Shown here in pieces: positions 56,501-63,920 of a stretch of DNA of 64,000 bases (position 1 is its first letter; every line of letters begins with the position of its first letter). Under the pieces are notes generated by a model. It ran no database searches. It saw only the letters and a list, made by a program, of their open reading frames with translations, and was not told the DNA's origin. Origin of the DNA: Pseudomonas batumici (lineage in GTDB: Bacteria; Pseudomonadota; Gammaproteobacteria; Pseudomonadales; Pseudomonadaceae); NCBI RefSeq assembly GCF_000820515.1, contig NZ_JXDG01000001.1, positions 60,233 to 124,232 of the forward strand. Direction: 5' to 3'. The position numbers were made by a program, and so were the translations under genes.

Positions 56501-57716
56501 TAATCCAGCAGGCCTTGATGCTGCCGGCGCGCATGGCTTCGAACATGGCCACCGTACCCTCGCCGGCTTCGGCCCGCAGGCTGCCGGGGGCGATCTGCCA
56601 CAGGTCTTCGATGAAGGCGCGATCGCCGGACACCAGCGCCGAGCGCTGGCCTGGCAGGCCGGGGCCCATGTAGCCCATCTCGCGGCCGCCCATGGCGTTG
56701 GGCTGGCCGGTCAGGGAGAACGGCCCGCTGCCGGGACGGCAGAGGGTGCCGGTGGCCAGGTGCAGGTTGCACAGGGCGTTGGTGTGCCAGGTGCCCTGGA
56801 CGCTCTGGTTGAGGCCCATGGTCCAGCAGCTCATCCAGTTGGCGGCCTGGCCGATCCACTGCGCGGCCTGGAGCAGGTCGGCCTCGGCCAGGCCGGTCAG
56901 CTCGGCCACTCGCGCCGGGGTGTAGTCTTCGAGGAAGTCGGGCATTACTTCCCAGCCTTCGGTGAAGGCGGCGATGAAGTCGCGGTCGCTGTGGCCGTTT
57001 TTCACCAGCAGGTGCAGCAGGCCGTTGAGCAGGGCGAGGTCGGTGCCCGGCTTGATCTGCAGGAACAGGTCGGCCTTGTCGGCGGTGCCGGTGCGCCGGG
57101 GATCGACGACGATCAGCTTGGCCCCGGCCTTGACCCGGTCCAGCAGGCGCAGGAACAGGATCGGGTGACAGTCGGCCATGTTCGCGCCGATGACCAGGAA
57201 CAGCTCGCTGTGCTCGAAGTCCTCATAGGAACCCGGTGGGCCGTCGGCTCCCAGCGACAGTTTGTAGCCGCTGCCGGCACTGGCCATGCACAGGCGTGAG
57301 TTGGATTCGATGTGGCGGCTGCGGATAAAGCCCTTGGTCAGTTTGTTGGCCAGGTACTGCGCTTCCAGGGACATCTGTCCGGACACGTAGAGCGCCACGG
57401 CGTCCGCGCCATGGGTGTCGATGATGGCCCGCAGGCGGCTGGCGGTGGCGCTGATGGCCTGGTCGATGCCGACCCGTGCGGGGTCGCGGTCGCGTTGCGA
57501 GCGCAGGAAAGCGTGTTCCATGCGCCCGGAATCGGCCACCGCCTGGCCGCAGGTGCTGCCCTTGGTGCACAGGCGGCCGAAGTTGCTCGGGTGCTGCTTG
57601 TCGCCCGAGACCTTGACGATCAGGTTGTTCTCCACCTGCATGACGATGCCGCAGCCCACACCGCAATAAGGGCAGACGCTGCGCACGGTTTTGCTGGGCA
57701 TCTGGGTCTCGGTCAT
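53568..57716 (-). CDS. Assimilatory nitrate reductase fused to a CysJ-like flavoprotein
   Basis: The 1382-residue protein has an N-terminal molybdopterin nitrate reductase (about 1-860): the [4Fe-4S] site [15 protein letters not shown]...FGRLCTKGS, then the NasA/NarB body ([45 protein letters not shown]). The C-terminal half is a CysJ-like electron-transfer chain: a flavodoxin domain ([23 protein letters not shown]), a FAD domain ([21 protein letters not shown]) and an NADPH domain ([20 protein letters not shown], ending DRRYLRDVY). So the enzyme should take electrons from NADPH without a separate reductase. Known in pseudomonads as a bifunctional nitrate reductase/sulfite reductase flavoprotein. 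ATG 57716 gives [15 protein letters not shown]. Confidence 0.94.
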   Translation of the reverse strand: [1382 protein letters not shown]

Positions 57717-57756
57717 GGGGCGTCCTCGGGGGGTGAAAACCGGCTCCGGCGGAAAC

Positions 57757-57806
57757 GAAAAAAGCGCCTGCTGCTCCACGTTTTTCAACGGGAGCGGCAC
57801 GGCGCC
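57757..57806 (-). terminator. Attenuator terminator in the nitrate reductase leader
   Basis: Stems GGCGC/GCGCC and GCTCC/GGAGC with a CGTT-GAAA-AACG cap and an A-run at 57758-57763, a U-tract in minus-strand RNA. Confidence 0.85.
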
Positions 57807-57841
57807 TTTGTCGTGACTGTTGCCTGGAGAGTGAAATACAC

Positions 57842-57861
57842 GGCCATCGACGTTGATGGCC
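57842..57861 (-). promoter_or_regulatory. ANTAR-type hairpin in the nitrate reductase leader
   Basis: GGCCATC-AACGTC-GATGGCC: a perfect seven-bp stem with a hexaloop with A1 and G4, close to the expected 5' end of the transcript. Confidence 0.75.
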
Positions 57862-57874
57862 TGTGCAGGCATGT

Positions 57875-57890
57875 AGCAATGCGCGCGCCA
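57875..57890 (-). promoter_or_regulatory. RpoN (-24/-12) promoter of the nitrate reductase gene
   Basis: TGGCGCGCGCATTGCT fits TGGCACG-N4-TTGCW at all but one consensus position, with exact GG-N10-GC spacing. Confidence 0.82.
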
Positions 57891-58022
57891 ACTGTCGCGT
57901 GGGTGGCCGGTGGAGCGGGGCGGACAAGGCCGGCGGCGCCTTGGCGTGGGTTGAAGCCGGAACGTTGGCGTTGCTTCTGGAGATGAAAACCGGCGTCGCG
58001 ATGGGGCAAATCGAACGTCGTT

Positions 58023-58037
58023 GCACTGTTTTGGCGC
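58023..58037. promoter_or_regulatory. NtrC-like enhancer site
   Basis: GCACTGTTTTGGCGC fits GCAC-N7-GTGC with one mismatch. It lies between the two divergent RpoN promoters and could serve both. Confidence 0.35.
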
Positions 58038-58090
58038 TTTTGTGTGGGCAGTCAGTCGAGGAAACGGGATCTCGAAAACACCACATAACT

Positions 58091-58177
58091 TGTAGGAGCT
58101 GGCTTGCCAGCGATGGGGCCCTCAAGTCTTGCGCCGCCCATCTGGACGCCATCGCCGGCAAGCCGGCTCCCACAGGG
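58091..58177. repeat. REP pair between the two nas leaders
   Basis: TGTAGGAGCTGGCTTGCCAG and CGCCGGCAAGCCGGCTCCCA in inverted orientation, between the promoters. Confidence 0.9.
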
Positions 58178-58230
58178 ACGGTGTTTGAGCGGTATTCGAG
58201 CAAGCCCCTGGAAAGCCCTCAATACCGATA

Positions 58231-58246
58231 TGGCACAAGCGATGCA
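58231..58246 (+). promoter_or_regulatory. RpoN (-24/-12) promoter of nirBD
   Basis: TGGCACAAGCGATGCA, GG-N10-GC exact, two deviations from the RpoN consensus. The start would be near 58258. Confidence 0.82.
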
Positions 58247-58291
58247 TAGACCCTTGCACCTCACCGCGATGGCGCGAGTGGGACGCCCCGT

Positions 58292-58307
58292 CGATCAACG
58301 GCGATCG
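58292..58307 (+). promoter_or_regulatory. ANTAR-type hairpin in the nirB leader
   Basis: CGATC-AACGGC-GATCG: five-bp stem, hexaloop with A1 and G4. Another possible hairpin, CGC-GATGGC-GCG, lies 18 bp upstream (58265-58276). Confidence 0.75.
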
Positions 58308-58378
58308 TTTGGCCTCAACCGGCCCGGGTGAACATGACTGCGTCGGGCCCACGGGCCGGCAGCACGAACAGGCAAAGG

Positions 58379-58413
58379 CGCCTGGAACCTTTTGGTTCCG
58401 GGCGCTTTTTTTT
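58379..58413 (+). terminator. Attenuator terminator in the nirB leader
   Basis: Stem GCGCCTGGAACC/GGTTCCGGGCGC (loop TTTT) followed by eight T's; it ends about 40 nt before the nirB start. Confidence 0.9.
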
Positions 58414-58452
58414 GCCTTCGAAAAACCGGATTGGCTTTGACGGATGCTTCCT

Positions 58453-61014
58453 ATGAACAGCTATTCAGCGACCTCCGATACCTTGCAAACGCTGGTGGTG
58501 ATCGGCAACGGCATGGTGGGCCATCACTGCGTCGAGCAATTGGTCGAGCGCGGCGCCCTGGCGCACTACCAGATTCATGTGTTCAGCGAAGAGCCGCAGC
58601 GCGCCTACGATCGCGTGCATCTGTCCGAATACTTCAGTGGCCGCGATGCGCAGGCCCTGGCCCTCGGCGATATCGCGCTGTACCAGACCCCCGGTGTCAC
58701 CCTGCACCTGGGCCGCGCGGTACTGGAGATCGACCGCGCCCGCCGCGAGGTGGTCAGTGACGCCGGTCGCCTGGCTTACGACAAGCTGGTGCTGGCGACC
58801 GGCTCCTTCCCCTTCGTCCCGCCGATCGAAGGCGCCGAGGGCGACTCGCGGCTGGTCTATCGGACCCTGGGCGATCTCGACCGCATCCGCGACGCGGCGA
58901 AAAATGCCCGGCGTGGCGTGGTGGTCGGCGGCGGCCTGCTGGGCCTGGAAGCGGCCAACGCCCTGAAGTCCCTGGGGCTGGAAGCGCATGTGGTGGAGTT
59001 CGCGCCACGGCTGATGCCGGTGCAACTGGATGAGCAGGGCGGCCAGGCGCTCAAGGACCGAATCGAGGCGCTGGGCGTCAGTGTGCACCTGTCCCGTGGC
59101 ACCCAGTCGATCAGCGCCGGCAGTGAGTACCGCTACCGGATGAACTTCGCCGGCGAGGATTTCCTCGAGACCGACCTGATTGTGTTTTCCGCCGGTATCC
59201 GTCCGCAGGATGCCCTGGCCAGGCAGTCTGGCCTGGAGCTCGGTCCACGTGGCGGGGTGGCGATCGACAGCCAGTGCGTCAGCAGCGACCCGCACATCTA
59301 CGCCATCGGCGAGTGCGCGGCGTGGAACGGCGGGATCTTCGGCCTGGTCGCCCCGGGCTACCAGATGGCTCGCGCGGTGGCCACGCAACTCTGTGGCGAA
59401 GACAGCGAACCCTTCATGGGCGCGGACATGTCGACCAAGCTCAAGTTGCTGGGGGTCGATGTCGGCTCCATCGGCGATGCCCACGGGGCCACGCCGGGGG
59501 CGCGCAGCTACCGCTTTATCGACGAGTCCAGCGCCAGCTACCGGCGCCTGGTGGTGTCCGCCGACGGCAAGCGCGCCCTGGGCGCGGTGCTGGTGGGCGA
59601 CAACAGCTATTACGACACCCTGCTGCAGTACGTCAGCAACGGCATCGACCTGCCCGCCGACCCGGCCGGCTTGATCCTGCCGCTGGGCGAGGCGGCACCG
59701 GCCCTGGGCGTGGATGCGCTGCCCGCGACCGCCACCGTGTGTTCCTGCCATAACGTCAGCAAGGGCGCGATCTGCTCGGCCATCGATGGCGGTTGCAGCG
59801 AACTCTCCGAACTCAAGGCCTGCACCCGCGCGGCCACGGGCTGCGGGGGCTGTGCCGCGCTGCTCAAGCAGGTGTTCGAACACGAGTTGAGCGCCCGTGG
59901 CGTCACCGTGGACAAGAGCCTGTGCGAGCATTTCGCCCATACCCGCCAGGAGCTTTACGCCATTGTCCGGGTCGAGCGCATCGAGTCCTTCGACGCGCTG
60001 CTGGCCCGCCACGGCAAGGGACATGTCGGCTGCGATATCTGCAAGCCGGCCGTGGGTTCGATCCTCGCCTCGTGCTGGAACCAGCCGATCATGGACCCGG
60101 CCCTGGTGCCGCTGCAGGACACCAACGACACCTTCATGGCCAACATGCAGAAGAACGGCACCTATTCGATCATTCCGCGCATCGCCGGCGGCGAGATCAC
60201 CCCGGACAAACTGATTGCCCTGGGCGCGGTGGCGAAGAAATACGAGCTCTACACCAAGATCACCGGCGGTCAGCGTATCGACCTGTTCGGCGCCCAGTTG
60301 CACCAGTTGCCGCAGATCTGGAGCGAGCTGGTGGACGCCGGCTTCGAAACCGGCCACGGCTACGGCAAGTCGCTGCGCACGGTGAAATCCTGCGTCGGCA
60401 GTACCTGGTGCCGTTATGGCGTGCAGGACAGCGTCGGCATGGCCCTGGTCCTGGAGAACCGCTACAAGGGCGTGCGGGCGCCGCACAAGTTCAAGCTCGC
60501 GGTCTCCGGCTGCACCCGCGAATGCGCCGAGGCGCAGAGCAAGGACATCGGCGTGATCGCCACCGACAAGGGCTGGAACCTGTACGTCGCCGGCAACGGC
60601 GGCATGCGTCCGCGGCATGCCGAGCTGTTCGCCACCGACCTCGATGATGCCACCCTGATCCGCTACATCGATCGCTTCCTGATGTTCTACATCCGCACCG
60701 CCGACCGTCTGCAGCGTACCTCGGTGTGGCGTGAAAGCCTGGAAGGGGGCCTGGACTATCTCAAGGCGGTGATCATCGACGACAGCCTCGGCCTGGCCGC
60801 TGAGCTGGAGGCACAGATGCAACTGCTGATCGACCGCTACCAGTGCGAATGGGCCAACGCCTTGCAGGACCCGGAGAAGCTCAAGCGCTTCCGGACCTTC
60901 GTCAATGATGCCGGCGGCGATCCCGCCATCCGTTTCGTCGAGGAGCGTGGCCAGCGTCGTCCGGCCCGTGCCGGCGAACTTCACCTGATCCCTGTCGCCG
61001 AGGAGTTGAACTGA
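58453..61014 (+). CDS. nirB: NADH-dependent assimilatory nitrite reductase, large subunit
   Basis: The 853-residue enzyme reduces nitrite to ammonium. Domains in order: FAD/NADH oxidoreductase (TLVVIGNGMVGHHCVEQLVERG; VGGGLLGLEAANALKSLG), a BFD-type [2Fe-2S] region (VCSCHNVSKGAICSAIDGGC...CTRAATGCGGCAALLKQV), and the nitrite reductase domain with siroheme/[4Fe-4S] ligands (SCVGSTWCRYGVQDS and SGCTRECAEAQSKDIG). The ATG at 58453 has ACGGA eight bases upstream; an ATG three codons earlier is also possible. It overlaps nirD by one base. Confidence 0.95.
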   Translation: MNSYSATSDTLQTLVVIGNGMVGHHCVEQLVERGALAHYQIHVFSEEPQRAYDRVHLSEYFSGRDAQALALGDIALYQTPGVTLHLGRAVLEIDRARREVVSDAGRLAYDKLVLATGSFPFVPPIEGAEGDSRLVYRTLGDLDRIRDAAKNARRGVVVGGGLLGLEAANALKSLGLEAHVVEFAPRLMPVQLDEQGGQALKDRIEALGVSVHLSRGTQSISAGSEYRYRMNFAGEDFLETDLIVFSAGIRPQDALARQSGLELGPRGGVAIDSQCVSSDPHIYAIGECAAWNGGIFGLVAPGYQMARAVATQLCGEDSEPFMGADMSTKLKLLGVDVGSIGDAHGATPGARSYRFIDESSASYRRLVVSADGKRALGAVLVGDNSYYDTLLQYVSNGIDLPADPAGLILPLGEAAPALGVDALPATATVCSCHNVSKGAICSAIDGGCSELSELKACTRAATGCGGCAALLKQVFEHELSARGVTVDKSLCEHFAHTRQELYAIVRVERIESFDALLARHGKGHVGCDICKPAVGSILASCWNQPIMDPALVPLQDTNDTFMANMQKNGTYSIIPRIAGGEITPDKLIALGAVAKKYELYTKITGGQRIDLFGAQLHQLPQIWSELVDAGFETGHGYGKSLRTVKSCVGSTWCRYGVQDSVGMALVLENRYKGVRAPHKFKLAVSGCTRECAEAQSKDIGVIATDKGWNLYVAGNGGMRPRHAELFATDLDDATLIRYIDRFLMFYIRTADRLQRTSVWRESLEGGLDYLKAVIIDDSLGLAAELEAQMQLLIDRYQCEWANALQDPEKLKRFRTFVNDAGGDPAIRFVEERGQRRPARAGELHLIPVAEELN

Positions 61015-61382
61015 TGAACACCCTGACCCTGGAACGTACCCGCAATGCCGTCGAATGGAAAACCCTGTGCCAGCGCACTGACCTGGTGGCCGACTCCGGC
61101 GTGGTGGCCTGGCTCGACGGCGCCCAGGTGGCGCTGTTCCACCTGCCGCTCAGCGGCGGCGAACAGGTCTTTGCCATCGATAACCGCGACCCGAAATCGG
61201 GGGCCAATGTCATCGGTCGCGGCATCGTCGGTACGCTGAAGGGCGAGCTGGTGATCGCCTCGCCCTTGTACAAGCAGCACTTCCGCCTGGCGGATGGGGT
61301 CTGTATCGAGTACCCGGAACAGCGCCTGCGGGTCTGGCCGGTGCGCCTGAACGGCGATCGGGTGGAGGTGGGACTGGGTTGA
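61014..61382 (+). CDS. nirD: Nitrite reductase small subunit
   Basis: The 122-residue protein belongs to the NirD/Rieske-like family (WKTLCQRTDLVADSGVVAWLDGAQVALFHLPLSGGEQVFAIDNRDPKSGANVIGRGIVGTLKGELVIASPLYKQHFRLADGVCIEYPEQRLRVWPVRL). It lacks the CxH...CxxH ligands of true Rieske proteins, as known for NirD. It pairs with NirB; the start overlaps the nirB stop (TGATG). Confidence 0.94.
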   Translation: MNTLTLERTRNAVEWKTLCQRTDLVADSGVVAWLDGAQVALFHLPLSGGEQVFAIDNRDPKSGANVIGRGIVGTLKGELVIASPLYKQHFRLADGVCIEYPEQRLRVWPVRLNGDRVEVGLG

Positions 61383-61440
61383 GGTCTGGCTCCGGGGGAG
61401 GGGGTTGCCCTGGGCAACCAGTTAAGGCTGAGCACCTCAG

Positions 61441-61627
61441 GGCTGGCGATGGGGGCCCGTGAGATCTGTGTTGCCTGAGCGGTCGCTATCGCCAGCAAGC
61501 CGGCTCCTACAAATCGGTGTTCCACCGCAACATAGCTGACAGCCACGGTCCTGTAGGAGCCGGCTTGCTGGCGATAGGGCCCCTGAGTCCGCCAAAAGCT
61601 TCGCGGGCAAGTACCGCTCCCACAGGT
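61441..61627. repeat. Two REP pairs downstream of nirD
   Basis: Arms CTATCGCCAGCAAGCCGGCT (61486-61505) and CTGTAGGAGCCGGCTTGCTG (61551-61570), with partial partners at 61441-61449 and 61607-61627; the latter (GCGGGCAAGTACCGCTCCCA) is diverged. Confidence 0.8.
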
Positions 61628-61650
61628 TACGGCGCATCTCCTTAAACAAA

Positions 61651-61680
61651 CAAAAAGGCCCCCGAAGGGGCCTTTTTTGT
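61651..61680. terminator. Bidirectional intrinsic terminator
   Basis: Stem GGCCCC/GGGGCC (61657-61662, 61667-61672) with an A-run on the left and a T-run on the right, so it can end both nirBD and the convergent ETF-QO gene. Confidence 0.88.
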
Positions 61681-61692
61681 TCGGCTTGAGAC

Positions 61693-63357
61693 TTACATAT
61701 TCGGGTAAGTCGGTCCGCCGGCGCCTTCCGGGGTCACCCAGGTGATGTTCTGCGCAGGGTCCTTGATGTCACAGGTCTTGCAGTGCACGCAGTTCTGGGC
61801 GTTGATCTGGAAACGCTTCACGCCGTCTTCCTGGGTGATCACTTCATACACACCCGCCGGGCAGTAACGCTGCGCCGGCTCGTCGTAGAGCGGCAGATTC
61901 TTGCCGATCGGGATGCTCGCGTCGGCCAGCTTCAGGTGGCAGGGCTGCTCTTCTTCATGGTTGGTGCCGGAGATGAACACCGAGCTGAGCTTGTCGAAGC
62001 TGAGCTTGCCGTCCGGTTTCGGGTAGTCGATCTTCTGGCTGTCGGCCGCCAGCTTCAGGCAGGCGTAGTCCGGCTTGGTGTCGTGCAGGGTGAACGGCAG
62101 CTTGCCGCCGAACAGGTTCTGGTCGACCCAGTTGAAACCGCCGCCGACGATGGCGCCGTACTTGTGGATCGCCGCGCCGAAGTTGCGGCTGGCGAACAGC
62201 TCCTCGTACAACCAGCTGGCCTTGAACGACTCGACGTAGGTGTTCAGTTCGTCACCGCCTTCGGCACCGGCCAGGAGCTTCGCGGCCACGGCTTCGGCGG
62301 CCAGCATGCCGGACTTCATCGCGGTGTGGCTGCCCTTGATCTTGGCGAAGTTCAGGGTGCCGAGGTCGCAGCCGATCAGCGCGCCGCCCTTGAAGACCAT
62401 CTTCGGCAGCGAGTTCAGGCCGCCCTTGCAGATGGCGCGGGCGCCGTAGCTGATGCGCTTGCCGCCTTCCAGGTATTGCTTGAGCACCGGGTGGTGCTTG
62501 AGGCGCTGGAACTCGTCGAACGGCGACAGGTAGGTATTGCTGTAGGACAGGTCGACGATCAGGCCGACCACCACCTGGTTGTTTTCCAGGTGATAGAGGA
62601 AGGAACCACCGGTGTTCTCGGTGCCCATGATGTCCAGCGGCCAACCGGCGGTGTGCACCACCAGGCCGGGCTGGTGCTTGGCCGGATCGACTTCCCAGAT
62701 TTCCTTCAGGCCGATGCCGTAGTGCTGGGCGTCGGCGTCGCTGTCGAGGTTGAAGCGCTTGATCAGTTGCTTGCCGATATGACCACGGCAGCCTTCGGCG
62801 AACAGCGTGTACTTGCCGCGCAGTTCCATGCCGGGGGTGTAGAGACCTTCTTTCGGGTGGCCTTCACGGTCGACACCGAGGTCGCCGGTGATGATCCCGC
62901 GGACCACGCCGTTCTCGTCGAACAGGGCTTCCTGGGCGGCGAAGCCGGGGTAGATTTCCACGCCCAGGTTCTCGGCCTGCTGGGCCAGCCAGCGGCACAG
63001 GTTGCCCAGGGAGATAATGTAGTTGCCTTCGTTGTGCATGGTCTTGGGCACGAAGAAGTCCGGGACCCGGGTCGAGGCCTCGGGGCTGCGCAGGACATAG
63101 ATGTCGTCGCGCTTGACGGGGGTGTTCAGCGGCGCGCCGAGTGCCTTCCAGTCCGGGAACAGTTCGTTCAGGGCCCGTGGCTCGAACACCGCGCCGGAAA
63201 GGATGTGGGCACCGACTTCGGAGCCTTTCTCCACGACGCAGACGCTGATCTCCTGACCCGCTTCGGCCGCTTTCTGTTTCAGCCGGCAAGCGGCGGACAG
63301 GCCTGCGGGGCCGGCACCGACGATGACCACGTCGAATTCCATGTATTCGCGTTCCAC
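61693..63357 (-). CDS. Electron transfer flavoprotein-ubiquinone oxidoreductase
   Basis: The 554-residue membrane-associated enzyme passes electrons from reduced ETF (fatty acid and amino acid oxidation) to ubiquinone. It has an N-terminal FAD site (DVVIVGAGPAGLSAACRLKQ), a ubiquinone-binding middle (GYGARAICKGGLNSLPKMVFKGGALIGCDLGTLNFAKIKGSHTAMKSGMLAAE) and a C-terminal [4Fe-4S] ferredoxin domain (CPAGVYEV...NCVHCKTCDIKDPAQNITWVTPEGAGGPTYPNM). The GTG at 63355-63357 is chosen: AGGAG lies seven bases upstream. Divergent from etfB. Confidence 0.95.
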   Translation of the reverse strand: MEREYMEFDVVIVGAGPAGLSAACRLKQKAAEAGQEISVCVVEKGSEVGAHILSGAVFEPRALNELFPDWKALGAPLNTPVKRDDIYVLRSPEASTRVPDFFVPKTMHNEGNYIISLGNLCRWLAQQAENLGVEIYPGFAAQEALFDENGVVRGIITGDLGVDREGHPKEGLYTPGMELRGKYTLFAEGCRGHIGKQLIKRFNLDSDADAQHYGIGLKEIWEVDPAKHQPGLVVHTAGWPLDIMGTENTGGSFLYHLENNQVVVGLIVDLSYSNTYLSPFDEFQRLKHHPVLKQYLEGGKRISYGARAICKGGLNSLPKMVFKGGALIGCDLGTLNFAKIKGSHTAMKSGMLAAEAVAAKLLAGAEGGDELNTYVESFKASWLYEELFASRNFGAAIHKYGAIVGGGFNWVDQNLFGGKLPFTLHDTKPDYACLKLAADSQKIDYPKPDGKLSFDKLSSVFISGTNHEEEQPCHLKLADASIPIGKNLPLYDEPAQRYCPAGVYEVITQEDGVKRFQINAQNCVHCKTCDIKDPAQNITWVTPEGAGGPTYPNM

Positions 63358-63920
63358 GGACTCTCTCCTACTCAAGGCTCTACAGTTTTTTTCTAATTGG
63401 AGGTTTGCTGTTCCGCTCCAGTATTCCTGCACCACGTCGGGAGGAGGATCACGGATGAGACATCTTTCTCTCTTGGCGGCGCATTATATCTACACCACTA
63501 CCAGCGTCCAATACAAACGTTTGTTTGAAATCGCTGCAGGCTAGATAAATCAAAGAAGCGCGGCTTATGACTGGCCATTTTGCCGTATTGACCAGAATGG
63601 GCGTTCCGGTCAAGATACGGTCGGTTTCGCGCTCGCCGTAGGCTGAATCGAGGATTCAGGAGCCCCTCTAAAGACAGGGCGAAGGCAGGGGGAAGTGCAG
63701 CTGCATACCGTTCTGGCACGAGTCTACACGCCTTGACGGTTCATGACTGCCCAGTCACGTCCGACGGACGGTAGCGGGTGGTCGGCGGCGGTGGTTTCGC
63801 TTCATGTGCCGACGTTTTTGGAGGTGCCCTTGTGCTTCTTATGGAGTCGTGCGCCGATGAGCATCAACCGCCAGGCGGGTCCTGGCGATTTCCTTTTCAC
63901 CGGAGAGTAACGAGGAATCC
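63358..63920. other. 563-bp divergent ETF-QO/etfB control region
   Basis: No coding sequence is visible. It holds a PsrA-like site (63514-63527), a long imperfect inverted repeat CCGTATTGACC/GGTCAAGATACGG (63583-63593, 63608-63620) and CTGAATC-GAG-GATTCAG (63643-63659). Both promoters should lie here. Confidence 0.65.
63514..63527. promoter_or_regulatory. PsrA-like operator
   Basis: CAAACGTTTGTTTG reads CAAAC-N4-GTTTG, fitting the published PsrA pattern (C/G)AAAC-N2-4-GTTTG(C/G). PsrA is a fatty-acid-responsive TetR regulator of Pseudomonas; fatty-acid control would suit ETF genes. Confidence 0.5.

Larger units (their letters stand above)
57717..58452. promoter_or_regulatory. Divergent control region of the nitrate reductase and nirB (no gene)
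   Basis: This 736-bp region holds two divergent leaders. Minus side: RpoN promoter 57875-57890, hairpin 57842-57861, terminator 57757-57806. Plus side: RpoN promoter 58231-58246, hairpin 58292-58307, terminator 58379-58413. A REP pair (58091-58177) and an NtrC-like site GCAC-N7-GCGC (58023-58037) lie between them. No coding sequence was found. Confidence 0.8.
61383..61692. other. 310-bp region after nirD: REPs and terminator only
   Basis: REP elements at 61441-61513 and 61551-61627 and a terminator at 61651-61678. No coding sequence is visible. Confidence 0.75.

Noticed and set aside
53649..57299. 1216-codon open frame antisense to the nitrate reductase
   Set aside because: It is a shadow of the high third-position GC of the real gene, with no motif and low-complexity Gly/Gln/Val/Arg composition.
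58465..60984. 839-codon frame antisense to nirB
   Set aside because: Shadow frame; nirB has all catalytic motifs on the other strand.
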